Shown: positions 1-8,165, numbered from the stretch's first letter. The stretch: 64,000 nucleotides of DNA from Saccharicrinis sp963677345 (GCA_963677345.2 CAXXLC010000018.1:124001-188000); one strand, 5' to 3'. Notes: generated from the letters alone by a model not told the origin. Numbers and translations are program-made.

Positions 1-161
1 GCCCTGAAGGATTTGTGGCTCCAGTTACTCCAGGTAGAATCATTATTGAATGTGATGGAGTACCATTCGAAACAGCAAAAGAAGCTTTGCGCTTAGCGGC
101 TCAGAAATTGCCTGTTACTACTAAATTCGTTGTAAGACGAGACTATGTTGAATCTAAATAA
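1..161 (+). CDS. rplP: 50S ribosomal protein L16, C-terminal part (cut by window edge)
   Basis: The first 161 bases are open and end in TAA at 159-161, encoding the last ~52 residues of L16. The stretch VTPGRIIIECDGVPFETAKE followed by ALRLAAQKLPV is typical of the L16 C-terminus. L16 is a large-subunit protein near the A-site tRNA and peptidyl transferase centre. The next gene, rpmC, starts 12 bases downstream, the usual S10/spc order. The start lies outside the window. Confidence 0.93.
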   Translation, partial: PEGFVAPVTPGRIIIECDGVPFETAKEALRLAAQKLPVTTKFVVRRDYVESK

Positions 162-172
162 TTGACTAAGGA

Positions 173-370
173 ATGAAGACTTCGGAAATTAAAGAAATGG
201 CGATCAACGAGATCATCGAGAGAATTGAGACCGAACGAGCTGAACTTATCCGTTTAGAACTCAATCATAGCATATCTCCATTGGAAAATCCATTGCAGAT
301 AAGAGGCTTACGTAGAAATATTGCGAGATTGCAAACTATTTTGCGTCAAAAGCAATTAACCGAAAAATAG
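173..370 (+). CDS. rpmC: 50S ribosomal protein L29
   Basis: A 65-residue, mostly helical, charged protein that starts MKTSEIKEM and has the pattern PLQIRGLRRNIARLQTIL, which matches the L29 two-helix hairpin and its R-I-A-R-x-x-T signature. L29 lies at the polypeptide exit tunnel and contributes to the docking site for trigger factor and SRP. Its position between rplP and rpsQ is the canonical one and its length is normal for the family. It is surely cotranscribed with its neighbours. Confidence 0.95.
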   Translation: MKTSEIKEMAINEIIERIETERAELIRLELNHSISPLENPLQIRGLRRNIARLQTILRQKQLTEK

Positions 371-377
371 TTTAGTG

Positions 378-635
378 ATGGAAAAAAGAAATTTAAGAAA
401 AGAACGTATCGGTGTTGTGGCTAGCAGTAAAATGGATAAGTCTATTGTTGTAGCAGTAGAAATCCGTGAGAAGCACCCTATCTACGGAAAGTTCGTGAAA
501 AAAACTAAGAAATTTCACGCACATGACGAGAATAACACCTGCAACGAAGGCGATACTGTAAAAATTATGGAGACTCGTCCTTTAAGCAAAACGAAACGTT
601 GGAGATTTGTAGAAATTATCGAAAGAGCTAAGTAA
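378..635 (+). CDS. rpsQ: 30S ribosomal protein S17
   Basis: An 85-residue OB-fold protein with MEKRNLRKERIGVVAS at the start and the S17 core SSKMDKSIVVAVE, HPIYGKFVKKTKKFHAHDE and the GDTVKIMETRPLSKTKRW signature. S17 is a primary 16S rRNA binder needed for early 30S assembly. A GTG three bases upstream (375) is in frame, but the ATG at 378 is the more likely start because it matches the family N-terminus. It lies 7 bases after rpmC and 2 bases before rplN. Confidence 0.95.
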   Translation: MEKRNLRKERIGVVASSKMDKSIVVAVEIREKHPIYGKFVKKTKKFHAHDENNTCNEGDTVKIMETRPLSKTKRWRFVEIIERAK

Positions 636-637
636 TC

Positions 638-1003
638 ATGATACAACAAGAATCCAGATTGGCTGTTGCCGATAATAGTGGTGCCAAAGAAGTACTATGT
701 ATTAGAGTACTTGGGGGTACTAAAAAAAGATACGCTACAATTGGTGATCGTATCGTAGTAACTGTTAAGAGTGCCATCCCTTCTACAGATATGAAGAAAG
801 GTACTGTTACAAAGGCAGTAGTTGTACGTACAAAAAAAGAGATCAGAAGAGCTGATGGTTCTTATATCCGTTTTGATGAAAACGCATGTGTGCTTTTAAA
901 CCAAGCAGGTGAAATGCGTGGAACTCGTATCTTTGGCCCTGTTGCCAGAGAATTACGTGACGGCTATATGAAAATCGTTTCATTAGCTCCTGAGGTGCTA
1001 TAA
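638..1003 (+). CDS. rplN: 50S ribosomal protein L14
   Basis: A 121-residue protein starting MIQQESRLAVADNSGAKEV, the highly conserved L14 N-terminus, with the later signature FDENACVLLN and GTRIFGPVARELRD. L14 binds 23S rRNA at the subunit interface, forms bridges to 16S rRNA, and is the docking point for RsfS. Its length is normal for bacteria. It lies directly after rpsQ (2-base gap) and 19 bases before rplX, in spc-operon order. Confidence 0.97.
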   Translation: MIQQESRLAVADNSGAKEVLCIRVLGGTKKRYATIGDRIVVTVKSAIPSTDMKKGTVTKAVVVRTKKEIRRADGSYIRFDENACVLLNQAGEMRGTRIFGPVARELRDGYMKIVSLAPEVL

Positions 1004-1022
1004 ATTTTATAAAGAGATAGCA

Positions 1023-1343
1023 ATGGGTAAATTACATATTAAAAAAGGCGATACAGTTATTGTAACTGCCGGAGAATATAAAGGACAAGAAGGTAAAGTT
1101 CTTGAAGTTCTTGTAAGTAAGAATAGAGCTATCGTGGAAGGTATTAACATGGTTTCAAAACATGCTAAGCCAAATGCTGATAATCCGCAAGGAGGTATCG
1201 TAAAGCAAGAGGCTCCTATCCACATCTCTAACTTAAACCTTAAAGATCCTTCAACTGGAGCAGCTACTCGTATTGGTAGACGTGCCGGTGACGATGGAAA
1301 ATTAGTAAGGTTTGCTAAAAAATCAGGGGAGGAGATCAAGTAA
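1023..1343 (+). CDS. rplX: 50S ribosomal protein L24
   Basis: A 106-residue protein with the KOW motif near the N-terminus (KKGDTVIVTAGEYKGQEGKV) and the conserved VEGINMVSKHAKP region. L24 is an assembly initiator that binds the 5' domain of 23S rRNA near the exit tunnel. Its stop overlaps the rplE start in a TAATG arrangement, which implies translational coupling. An ORF on the opposite strand over the same bases is a shadow. Confidence 0.96.
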   Translation: MGKLHIKKGDTVIVTAGEYKGQEGKVLEVLVSKNRAIVEGINMVSKHAKPNADNPQGGIVKQEAPIHISNLNLKDPSTGAATRIGRRAGDDGKLVRFAKKSGEEIK

Positions 1344-1888
1344 TGAGCTATACACCTAGTTTAAAAACAATGTATAAGGAACAAGTTGTTCCTACATTGA
1401 TGAAGGAATTTGAATACAAATCAGTAATGCAGGTTCCTAAATTAGAGAAGATTGTTATCAACCAAGGTATTGGTCAAGCTGTTGCTGATAAAAAAATGGT
1501 TGATATTGCAATTAATGAGCTTACTGCAATTACAGGTCAAAAAGCTGTTCCTTGTCTTTCTAAGAAAGATGTTTCTAACTTTAAGTTACGTAAAAAAATG
1601 CCTATTGGTGTTAGAGTTACTTTAAGAAAAGATAACATGTATGAATTTCTTGAAAGACTTATTCGCGTTGCTTTACCAAGGATTCGCGACTTCAAAGGAA
1701 TCAACAGTAAGCTTGACGGACGTGGTAATTATACCTTAGGTATTGAGGAGCAAATTATTTTTCCTGAAATAAATATTGACAATGTTAGTAAAATTTTGGG
1801 TATGAATATTACCTTTGTGACCTCAGGAAATACCGATGAAGAAGCTTTTGCTTTATTAAAAGCATTTGGTTTACCGTTTAAAAAATAA
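1343..1888 (+). CDS. rplE: 50S ribosomal protein L5
   Basis: A 181-residue protein with the L5 hallmarks: EKIVINQGIGQAVADKK near the N-terminus, ITGQKAVPCLSKKDVSNFKL in the middle, and RIRDFKGINSKLDGRGNYTLG. L5 binds 5S rRNA and helix 84 of 23S rRNA in the central protuberance and contacts P-site tRNA. The ATG overlaps the last base of the rplX stop, so the two are probably translationally coupled. Length is normal for bacterial L5. Confidence 0.97.
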   Translation: MSYTPSLKTMYKEQVVPTLMKEFEYKSVMQVPKLEKIVINQGIGQAVADKKMVDIAINELTAITGQKAVPCLSKKDVSNFKLRKKMPIGVRVTLRKDNMYEFLERLIRVALPRIRDFKGINSKLDGRGNYTLGIEEQIIFPEINIDNVSKILGMNITFVTSGNTDEEAFALLKAFGLPFKK

Positions 1889-1902
1889 TAAAAAGAGTAA
1901 AT

Positions 1903-2172
1903 ATGGCCAAGGAATCAATGAAGGCTCGCGAAGTAAAAAGAGCCAAGCTTGTTGCCAAATATGCTGCAAAAAGAGCGGCGCTGAAAGAAGCAGGTGATTA
2001 CGAAGCTTTACAGAAATTACCTAAAAACGCTTCTCCTGTACGTATGCACAACCGTTGCAAAATTACAGGACGTCCTAAAGGATACATGAGACAATTTGGT
2101 CTTTCTAGGATTCAGTTTCGTGAAATGGCTTCTGCAGGGTTAATTCCTGGAGTTAAAAAAGCCAGCTGGTAG
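1903..2172 (+). CDS. rpsN: 30S ribosomal protein S14, long zinc-free type
   Basis: An 89-residue S14 of the long form, with a single cysteine instead of the two CxxC pairs of the short zinc-binding form. The C-terminal signature NRCKITGRPKGYMRQFGLSR is clear, followed by IQFREMASAGLIPGVKKASW. S14 sits in the 30S head and is needed for late head assembly. It follows rplE by 14 bases and precedes a 60-base spacer before rpsH that contains a small hairpin. Confidence 0.96.
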   Translation: MAKESMKAREVKRAKLVAKYAAKRAALKEAGDYEALQKLPKNASPVRMHNRCKITGRPKGYMRQFGLSRIQFREMASAGLIPGVKKASW

Positions 2173-2199
2173 AAAATTAGGTTTCAAGTATAAATATTG

Positions 2200-2213
2200 T
2201 CCCGTTTGCGGGA
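2200..2213 (+). other. small GC hairpin in the rpsN-rpsH spacer
   Basis: TCCCG-TTTG-CGGGA is a perfect 5-bp stem with a 4-base loop, in an otherwise AT-rich 60-base spacer just before rpsH. It has no T-run, so it is not a terminator of the intrinsic type. It may be a processing or translational-control structure. This is inference. Confidence 0.35.
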
Positions 2214-2232
2214 TTAATTTAAACTTTTTAAA

Positions 2233-2628
2233 ATGACAGATCCAATAGCAGATTTTCTGACTCGTATCAGAAATGCCATTATGGCAAAACACAAAGTTGT
2301 GGAAATTCCTGCATCAAATCTGAAAAAAGAAATGACCCGTGTTCTTTACGACAAGGGTTATATTCTTAATTTCAAATTTGTTGAAGACAGCAAGCAGGGA
2401 ATTATTAAAATCGCTCTTAAGTATGATGCTGAAACAAAAAGATCAGCAATCAAAGAATTAAAGAGAGTGAGTACACCAGGTTTACGTCAGTATGCTGGTT
2501 ATAAAGAAATGCCTAGAGTTTTAAATGGATTGGGAGTTGCAATCCTATCTACTTCTAAAGGTGTAATGACCGATAAAGAAGCCAGATTAGCTCAAGTAGG
2601 TGGTGAGGTTTTATGTTACGTAAGTTAA
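2233..2628 (+). CDS. rpsH: 30S ribosomal protein S8
   Basis: A 131-residue protein beginning MTDPIADFLTRIRNAIMAKH, the conserved S8 N-terminus, and ending with the signature GVAILSTSKGVMTDKEARL followed by GGEVLCYV. S8 binds the central domain of 16S rRNA and in E. coli is the translational repressor of the spc operon through an L5 leader site. The ATG at 2233 gives the family N-terminus exactly. It lies 16 bases before rplF. Confidence 0.97.
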   Translation: MTDPIADFLTRIRNAIMAKHKVVEIPASNLKKEMTRVLYDKGYILNFKFVEDSKQGIIKIALKYDAETKRSAIKELKRVSTPGLRQYAGYKEMPRVLNGLGVAILSTSKGVMTDKEARLAQVGGEVLCYVS

Positions 2629-2644
2629 TTAAGGAGAAAGTATT

Positions 2645-3196
2645 ATGTCAAGGATAGGAAAACAACCCATCTCAATACCAGCCGGAGTTACTGTAACAGT
2701 TAATGAAAACCTTGTTACTGTAAAAGGGCCAAAAGGAGAACTTGTTCAAAAAGTGAATCCTGTAATGATCGTTGAAGTGAATGATGGTCAGGTGGAAGTT
2801 AAAAGACCATCTGATGCAAAAGAACACCGCGCTCAGCACGGTTTATATCGTTCACTTATAAATAATATGGTTGTAGGAGTTTCAGAAGGCTTTGTTAAGA
2901 AATTAGAATTGGTAGGTGTAGGTTATAGAGCTACAAACCAAGGACAACTTCTTGAATTAGCATTAGGATACTCTCACCCAATACATCTACAGTTACCAAC
3001 TGAAATCAAAGTTGAAGCTGTAACCGACAGAAAGAGTAATCCGATTATTACGTTAGAATCTGCAGACAAGCAATTGCTTGGTCAGGTTTGTGCTAAAATC
3101 CGATCACTTCGTAAGCCAGAACCTTACAAAGGTAAAGGTGTGAAGTTTGTAGGAGAGCAAATTAGACGTAAAGCTGGTAAATCTGCAAAAGTTTAA
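2645..3196 (+). CDS. rplF: 50S ribosomal protein L6
   Basis: A 183-residue protein with the duplicated L6 fold. The N-terminus MSRIGKQPISIPAGVTVTV and KGPKGEL are conserved, and the C-terminal signature PEPYKGKGVKF is present. L6 sits near the sarcin-ricin loop and the factor-binding site. Length and gene order (rpsH, rplF, rplR) are standard. A near-SD purine stretch AAGGAGAAAG precedes the start, unusual in this otherwise SD-poor genome. Confidence 0.97.
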   Translation: MSRIGKQPISIPAGVTVTVNENLVTVKGPKGELVQKVNPVMIVEVNDGQVEVKRPSDAKEHRAQHGLYRSLINNMVVGVSEGFVKKLELVGVGYRATNQGQLLELALGYSHPIHLQLPTEIKVEAVTDRKSNPIITLESADKQLLGQVCAKIRSLRKPEPYKGKGVKFVGEQIRRKAGKSAKV

Positions 3197-3216
3197 TCTG
3201 ATTAAAATTTAAAATT

Positions 3217-3573
3217 ATGGCTTTTTCTAAAGTAGAAAGAAGACTTAGAATAAAAAGAAGTATCCGAGGTAAGATTTCGGGTACTGCAGAGAGGCCAAGA
3301 ATGTCGGTTTTCAGAAGCAACAAGCAAATTTCTGTTCAAATCATTGATGATTTAAGTGGGAAAACGCTTCTTTCAGCCTCATCTCTTGAAAAAGATATCG
3401 CTTCTCAAAAGGGAACAAAATCTGAACAAGCTGCTTCAGTTGGTAAAGCTATCGCTGATAAAGCAAAAGGTGCCGGAATTGAAACCGTGATTTTTGACCG
3501 TAATGGATATTTATATCACGGTAGAGTTAAACAATTAGCTGATGCTGCTCGTGAAGCAGGTCTTAAATTTTAA
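3217..3573 (+). CDS. rplR: 50S ribosomal protein L18
   Basis: A 118-residue protein with the basic N-terminus KVERRLRIKRSIRGKISGT, the RPRMSVFRSNKQISVQIIDD core and the C-terminal FDRNGYLYHGRVKQLADAAR signature of L18. L18 binds 5S rRNA with L5 and L25 in the central protuberance. Length is normal. It is 20 bases after rplF and 5 bases before rpsE. Confidence 0.97.
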   Translation: MAFSKVERRLRIKRSIRGKISGTAERPRMSVFRSNKQISVQIIDDLSGKTLLSASSLEKDIASQKGTKSEQAASVGKAIADKAKGAGIETVIFDRNGYLYHGRVKQLADAAREAGLKF

Positions 3574-3578
3574 TAACT

Positions 3579-4097
3579 ATGGCAGGAGATAATCAAAAAG
3601 TAAGAAGTAATAACGACCTTGAATTAAAGGATAGGTTAGTTGCCATTAATCGTGTAACTAAAGTAACCAAAGGTGGTAGAACTTTTAGTTTTTCTGCTAT
3701 TGTTGTTGTTGGTAACGAAAATGGCATCGTTGGATGGGGGTTAGGTAAAGCTAACGAAGTAACAACTGCTATTGCAAAAGGTGTTGAAGCAGCTAAGAAA
3801 AACCTTGTTAAAGTACCTGTAATTAATGGTACTATTCCTCACGAGCAATATTGCAAGTTTGGCGGAGCAAGTGTTTTTATGAAGCCAGCTTCTCACGGTA
3901 CCGGAGTTAAAGCCGGTGGTGCGATGCGTGCTGTACTTGAAAGTGTTGGTGTAACTGACGTTTTGGCTAAATCAAAAGGTTCATCAAACCCTCATAACCT
4001 TGTTAAAGCTACGATTAACGCTCTTAAAGAATTAAGAGATGCTCAAACTGTAGCTAAGCATAGAGGTGTTACGTTAGACAAAGTATTTAACGGATAA
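3579..4097 (+). CDS. rpsE: 30S ribosomal protein S5
   Basis: A 172-residue S5. It has the RNA-binding N-terminal domain with DRLVAINRVTKVTKGGRTF and the signature GWGLGKANEVTTAIAKGVEA, and the C-terminal domain ending VAKHRGVTLDKVFNG. S5 is at the mRNA entry site and affects decoding fidelity; the glycine-rich 30S loop mutated in spectinomycin resistance lies in the N-terminal part. It is followed by rpmD after 11 bases. Confidence 0.97.
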   Translation: MAGDNQKVRSNNDLELKDRLVAINRVTKVTKGGRTFSFSAIVVVGNENGIVGWGLGKANEVTTAIAKGVEAAKKNLVKVPVINGTIPHEQYCKFGGASVFMKPASHGTGVKAGGAMRAVLESVGVTDVLAKSKGSSNPHNLVKATINALKELRDAQTVAKHRGVTLDKVFNG

Positions 4098-4108
4098 GAA
4101 GAACAAAA

Positions 4109-4285
4109 ATGGCTAAGATAAAAGTAACACAAGTAAAGAGCAAAATTGGCTCAAATGAACGTCAAAAGAAAACTTTGGCGGCTCTTGGTCTAACAAAAAT
4201 AAATGCAACCAGAGAATTTGAGGCTACCCCTCAAATTCTTGGTATGGTTGAAAAGGTGAAACACCTTGTTAGCGTAGAAAATTAA
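4109..4285 (+). CDS. rpmD: 50S ribosomal protein L30
   Basis: A short gene of 58 codons with ATG at 4109 and TAA at 4283-4285. The product starts MAKIKVTQVKSKIGSNERQK and has LAALGLTKINATREF and GMVEKVKHLV, which matches bacterial L30 (about 60 residues). L30 is a small 23S rRNA-binding protein of the large subunit. Its place between rpsE and rplO is canonical. The gene is easily missed because of its size. Confidence 0.95.
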   Translation: MAKIKVTQVKSKIGSNERQKKTLAALGLTKINATREFEATPQILGMVEKVKHLVSVEN

Positions 4286-4314
4286 TTATTTAACGATATT
4301 AAGAAAAATTAGAT

Positions 4315-4761
4315 ATGGACTTAAGTAATTTAAAACCTGCTGAAGGTTCGACCAAAACAAGAAAAAGAATTGGTCGAGGACAAGGTTCCGGTCGTGGGGG
4401 TACATCTACTCGTGGTCATAAAGGTGCCAAGTCCAGATCTGGTTATTCAAAGAAAATCGGTTTCGAAGGTGGTCAGATGCCATTACAGAGACGTGTTCCT
4501 AAATTCGGTTTTAAAAATATCAATCGTGTAGAGTACAAGGCAATTAACCTTGCACTCCTACAGGAGTTAGCCGAAAAAAAGAACCTTACTGTAATTGATA
4601 TTGAAGCACTTCAGAATGCTGGTTTTATTAATAAGAATGACCGGGTTAAAATTCTTGGTAATGGAAATATTACTGCCAAAATTGAAGTGAAAGCTCATGC
4701 CTTTTCTAAATCAGCGGTGAGCGCTATTGAAGCTGCTCAAGGTACCGTTGTTAAACTGTAA
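4315..4761 (+). CDS. rplO: 50S ribosomal protein L15
   Basis: A 148-residue protein with the glycine/arginine-rich N-terminus (KRIGRGQGSGRGGTSTRGHK, GAKSRSGYSKKIGFEGGQMP) and the C-terminal KVKAHAFSKSA region of L15. L15 is a late-assembly protein reaching deep into 23S rRNA. It stops 4 bases before the secY start. The order rpmD-rplO-secY is the standard spc operon order. Confidence 0.97.
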   Translation: MDLSNLKPAEGSTKTRKRIGRGQGSGRGGTSTRGHKGAKSRSGYSKKIGFEGGQMPLQRRVPKFGFKNINRVEYKAINLALLQELAEKKNLTVIDIEALQNAGFINKNDRVKILGNGNITAKIEVKAHAFSKSAVSAIEAAQGTVVKL

Positions 4762-4765
4762 ATCA

Positions 4766-6094
4766 ATGAAACTGATCGAAACAATTCGCAACATTTTTAA
4801 GATTGAGGATTTAAAGTCCCGTATTATTACAACTATTGGATTGGTATTAGTATACCGTTTAGGTTCATACATTGTATTACCGGGTATTGATCCTACTAAA
4901 TTAGCAGAACTAAAAGACCAAACTTCGCAAGGGGTTATGGGACTATTAGATATGTTTTCTGGAGGTGCATTTTCAAATGCCTCTGTATTTGGTTTAGGAA
5001 TTATGCCTTATATTTCTGCCTCTATCGTAATTCAACTTTTAGGAATAGCAGTTCCTTATTTTCAAAAGTTACAACGTGAAGGTGAAAGTGGTAGACGTAA
5101 AATAAACCAAATAACCAGATATCTTACTGTTATTATCTTATTGTTTCAATCGCCTGCATATTTAGCAAATTTACCTGAGGTAGCTGTTTCAGCTCCTGGC
5201 CTAATGTTTAAAATTACATCTATCCTGATACTTACAGCAGGAACAATGTTTGTCATGTGGCTTGGTGAAAGAATTACTGATAAAGGAATTGGAAATGGGA
5301 TATCATTAATCATTATGATTGGTATTATTGCCAGACTTCCTTTTGCTGTAGTTGCTGAATTTGTATCTCGCTTTGAAGAAGGTGGTGGTTTAGTGATGTT
5401 GTTAATTGAGATCGTAGTTCTATTTTTTGTATTTGCAGGAACAATTTTGTTAGTACAGGGAACACGCCGTATTCCTGTTCAGTATGCTAAACGCATAGTC
5501 GGTAACAAGCAATATGGTGGCGTTCGTCAATACATACCTTTAAAAGTAAACGCTGCGGGTGTGATGCCAATCATATTTGCTCAGGCAATTATGTTTGTGC
5601 CATTAACATTAGCTGGATATGTAGGTGGTGATAGTGCTAATAATTGGTTTACAGCAATGTTTTCGGATTATACAGGATGGGGATACAATGGTGTATTTGC
5701 ATTCTTAATTATTGCTTTTACCTATTTTTATACAGCTATTACAATTAATCCAACTCAGATGGCTGAGGATATGAAACGTAACGGAGGATTTATCCCTGGT
5801 GTTAAACCTGGTAAAAAAACTGTTGAGTTTTTAGATTCAGTAATGTCGAAAATTACATTACCTGGTTCTGTATTTTTAGCCATCGTAGCAATTTTACCTG
5901 CATTTGCTTCTATGGCAGGTGTGGATAGAATGTTTGCTCAGTTCTATGGAGGTACCTCGTTATTGATTTTGGTTGGTGTTGTTTTAGATACATTACAACA
6001 AATCGAAAGTCATTTATTGATGAGACACTATGACGGATTAATGAAATCCGGAAGAATCAAAGGTAGAACCGGAGGTGGTCCTGCTGTTTATTAA
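4766..6094 (+). CDS. secY: preprotein translocase subunit SecY
   Basis: A 442-residue polytopic membrane protein, the pore of the SecYEG translocon. Conserved features include GLVLVYRLGSYIVLPGIDP in the first helix region, the plug-region FSGGAFSNASVFGLGIMPYI, SASIVIQLL, and the C-terminal loop GFIPGVKPGKKT used for SecA/ribosome contact. About ten hydrophobic segments are visible. The frame is open further upstream (ATG 4727, inside rplO), but ATG 4766, just after the rplO stop, gives the family N-terminus MKLIETIRNIFKIEDLK and is chosen. Confidence 0.96.
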   Translation: MKLIETIRNIFKIEDLKSRIITTIGLVLVYRLGSYIVLPGIDPTKLAELKDQTSQGVMGLLDMFSGGAFSNASVFGLGIMPYISASIVIQLLGIAVPYFQKLQREGESGRRKINQITRYLTVIILLFQSPAYLANLPEVAVSAPGLMFKITSILILTAGTMFVMWLGERITDKGIGNGISLIIMIGIIARLPFAVVAEFVSRFEEGGGLVMLLIEIVVLFFVFAGTILLVQGTRRIPVQYAKRIVGNKQYGGVRQYIPLKVNAAGVMPIIFAQAIMFVPLTLAGYVGGDSANNWFTAMFSDYTGWGYNGVFAFLIIAFTYFYTAITINPTQMAEDMKRNGGFIPGVKPGKKTVEFLDSVMSKITLPGSVFLAIVAILPAFASMAGVDRMFAQFYGGTSLLILVGVVLDTLQQIESHLLMRHYDGLMKSGRIKGRTGGGPAVY

Positions 6095-6111
6095 AGAGAA
6101 TCGTTCGTATA

Positions 6112-6897
6112 ATGGTATATCTTAAAACAGACGAAGAGATTGAATTACTTCGGGCAAGTAATATGCTTGTAGCAAAAACTCTTGGCGAAATTGCAAAAGC
6201 AGTAAAACCAGGAGTTACTACATTGGAATTAGATAAAATTGCTGAAGAATTTATACGAGATAATGGTGGAATCCCTGGTTTCTTAGGATATCAGGGTTTT
6301 CCTAATACTCTATGTACTTCAGTTAACGAACAGGTGGTTCATGGTATTCCTAATAATTTACCTTTGCAGGAAGGTGATGTGGTTTCTGTTGACTGTGGTG
6401 TTCTTTTAAATGAATTTTATGGAGATTCAGCTTATACTTTCGCCGTAGGTGAAATAAGCAAAGAGGTGGCCGATTTATTAAGATCCACCAAAGAATCTTT
6501 ATATAAAGGAATAGAGAATGCAGTAGCAGGAAAACGAATAGGAGATATTGGTTATGCTGTTCAAAAGTATAATGAAGAAAATGGATATACTGTAGTTCGT
6601 GAAATGGTAGGACATGGTGTTGGTCGTGGACTTCATGAAGCTCCTGAAGTACCAAATTACGGAAGGAGAGGTAGTGGTACTTTATTAAAGCCTGGAATGG
6701 TTATCGCTATAGAGCCGATGATTAATTTAGGTAAAAGAAATATTGTACAGGAAAGGGATGGATGGACCATCAGAACCATTGACAAAAAGCCTTCTGCTCA
6801 TTTTGAACATACAATTGCGGTACAAAAAAATGAAGCAGATATACTTTCTAGTTTTAAATTTGTAGAAGAAGTATTAAATTTGCAGTCTGAAAAATAA
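6112..6897 (+). CDS. map: type I methionine aminopeptidase
   Basis: A 261-residue cytosolic metalloprotease that removes the initiator methionine. The metal ligands are visible in order: Asp in VVSVDCGV, Asp in EFYGDSAYTF, His in MVGHGVGRGLHEAPEVPNYG, Glu in VIAIEPMI and Glu in FEHTIAV. It sits between secY and infA as in many bacteria, 17 bases after secY. An antisense ORF over its middle is a shadow. Confidence 0.97.
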   Translation: MVYLKTDEEIELLRASNMLVAKTLGEIAKAVKPGVTTLELDKIAEEFIRDNGGIPGFLGYQGFPNTLCTSVNEQVVHGIPNNLPLQEGDVVSVDCGVLLNEFYGDSAYTFAVGEISKEVADLLRSTKESLYKGIENAVAGKRIGDIGYAVQKYNEENGYTVVREMVGHGVGRGLHEAPEVPNYGRRGSGTLLKPGMVIAIEPMINLGKRNIVQERDGWTIRTIDKKPSAHFEHTIAVQKNEADILSSFKFVEEVLNLQSEK

Positions 6898-6912
6898 AAA
6901 AAGGTAAATATT

Positions 6913-7134
6913 ATGGCTAAACAAGCCTCAATAGAACAAGACGGAACGATAATAGAAGCCCTTTCAAATGCTATGTTTAGAGTAGAACTTGAAAACGGGC
7001 ATGTCATTACAGCGCATATCTCAGGAAAAATGAGAATGCACTATATTAAAATTTTACCTGGCGATAAGGTTAAGGTTGAAATGTCTCCTTATGATCTTAC
7101 TAAAGGTAGAATATCTTATAGATACAAAAATTAA
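6913..7134 (+). CDS. infA: translation initiation factor IF-1
   Basis: A 73-residue OB-fold protein with MAKQASIEQDGTIIEALSNA, MFRVELENGHVITAHISGKM and RMHYIKILPGDKVKVEMSPY, all diagnostic for IF-1. IF-1 binds the 30S A site during initiation. Its position map-infA-rpmJ-rpsM is conserved. It starts 15 bases after map. Confidence 0.98.
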   Translation: MAKQASIEQDGTIIEALSNAMFRVELENGHVITAHISGKMRMHYIKILPGDKVKVEMSPYDLTKGRISYRYKN

Positions 7135-7146
7135 TTCTATAATAAA

Positions 7147-7263
7147 ATGAAGGTTAGAGCATCTGTTAAGAAGAGAAGTGCTGATTGTAAGATAGTTAAA
7201 CGCAAAGGGCGCTTATATGTGATTAACAAGAAGAATCCAAAGTTTAAACAACGTCAAGGATAA
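7147..7263 (+). CDS. rpmJ: 50S ribosomal protein L36, zinc-free type
   Basis: A 38-codon gene (ATG 7147, TAA 7261-7263) encoding MKVRASVKKRSADCKIVKRK and ending NKKNPKFKQRQG. The length and both ends match L36. Of the four zinc ligands (three Cys, one His) of classical L36 only one Cys is left, so this is the C-minus form, which is common in Bacteroidota. It sits 12 bases after infA and 13 before rpsM. Confidence 0.96.
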   Translation: MKVRASVKKRSADCKIVKRKGRLYVINKKNPKFKQRQG

Positions 7264-7276
7264 AGAATAAATAATT

Positions 7277-7654
7277 ATGGCTAGAATTGCTGGAGTTGAT
7301 ATCCCTACCAATAAAAGAGGTGAGGTTTCATTAACTTATATTTACGGAATTGGGCGCAGTGCTGCTCAAACAATCCTTGGCGAAGCTGGGATTGATGTTA
7401 ACTTGAAAGTTAGCGAATGGACAGACGAACAAATTGCAAAAGTTCGTGAAGTTATTTCTGAACAGTATAAAATCGAAGGAGAGCTTCGTTCTGAGGTTCA
7501 GTTAAATATTAAGCGATTAATGGATATCGGTTGTTACAGGGGTATTCGTCATCGTATTGGTTTACCGTTACGTGGTCAAAAGACTAAAAACAATGCACGT
7601 ACACGTAAAGGGAAAAAGAAAACTGTTGCAAACAAGAAAAAAGCAACTAAATAA
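7277..7654 (+). CDS. rpsM: 30S ribosomal protein S13
   Basis: A 125-residue protein starting MARIAGVDIPTNKRGEVSLT with YIYGIGRSAA, the helix-turn-helix region, and the C-terminal signature CYRGIRHRIGLPLRGQKTKN followed by a basic tail. S13 is in the 30S head and contacts P-site tRNA and L5. It opens the alpha operon segment, 13 bases after rpmJ and 10 before rpsK. Confidence 0.98.
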   Translation: MARIAGVDIPTNKRGEVSLTYIYGIGRSAAQTILGEAGIDVNLKVSEWTDEQIAKVREVISEQYKIEGELRSEVQLNIKRLMDIGCYRGIRHRIGLPLRGQKTKNNARTRKGKKKTVANKKKATK

Positions 7655-7664
7655 TAATTGAGAT

Positions 7665-8054
7665 ATGGCAAAGAAGACAGCGAGTCAAAAGAAAAGAGTC
7701 GTTAAAGTAGAGGCTCAAGGAGAAGCTCATATTCACTCATCTTTCAATAACATTATTATTTCTTTAACAAATAAAAATGGTCAGGTTATTTCTTGGTCAA
7801 GTGCTGGAAAAATGGGTTTCAGAGGTTCTAAAAAGAATACTCCTTATGCAGCTCAAATGGCAGCAACTGACTGTGGTAAAGTAGCTTTTGATCTTGGGTT
7901 AAGAAAAGTAAAGGTGTATGTGAAAGGACCAGGTAATGGTCGTGAGTCTGCAATTCGTTCAATCCACGCAGCGGGTATTGAAGTGAGCGAAATCGTAGAT
8001 ATTACTCCTATGCCACATAATGGATGTCGTCCTCCAAAAAGACGAAGAGTATAA
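7665..8054 (+). CDS. rpsK: 30S ribosomal protein S11
   Basis: A 129-residue protein with HIHSSFNNIIISLTNKNGQV, the SAGKMGFRGSKKNTPYAAQM motif and the C-terminal DITPMPHNGCRPPKRRRV signature. S11 is on the 30S platform and forms part of the mRNA exit channel. Unlike the rest of the operon, it is followed by a 140-base spacer before rpsD. Confidence 0.98.
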   Translation: MAKKTASQKKRVVKVEAQGEAHIHSSFNNIIISLTNKNGQVISWSSAGKMGFRGSKKNTPYAAQMAATDCGKVAFDLGLRKVKVYVKGPGNGRESAIRSIHAAGIEVSEIVDITPMPHNGCRPPKRRRV

Positions 8055-8092
8055 TTATTTACTAGTTATTAACCATAAATTGAGTTTTTGGA

Positions 8093-8165
8093 TTTTGAAT
8101 TATGGATGATTATAATAGAACCTCCTCTCTATAATCTCGCGGCCTTCATATTCATAATTTGAAAA
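8093..8165 (+). promoter_or_regulatory. imperfect stem-loop leader upstream of rpsD
   Basis: The 140-base rpsK-rpsD spacer is the longest gap inside the ribosomal operon. TTTTGAATTATGGATGA near 8093 pairs imperfectly with TTCATATTCATAATTTGAAAA near 8145-8165, enclosing a loop with CCTCCTCTCT. A direct repeat (AAAACAAAAATTTA twice) lies next to the rpsD start. A regulatory leader for S4 autogenous control is possible but only inferred; an internal promoter is another option. Confidence 0.3.

Noticed and set aside
1007..1339. Minus-strand ORF opposite rplX
   Set aside because: It is entirely within a certain ribosomal protein gene and has no family features; a shadow.
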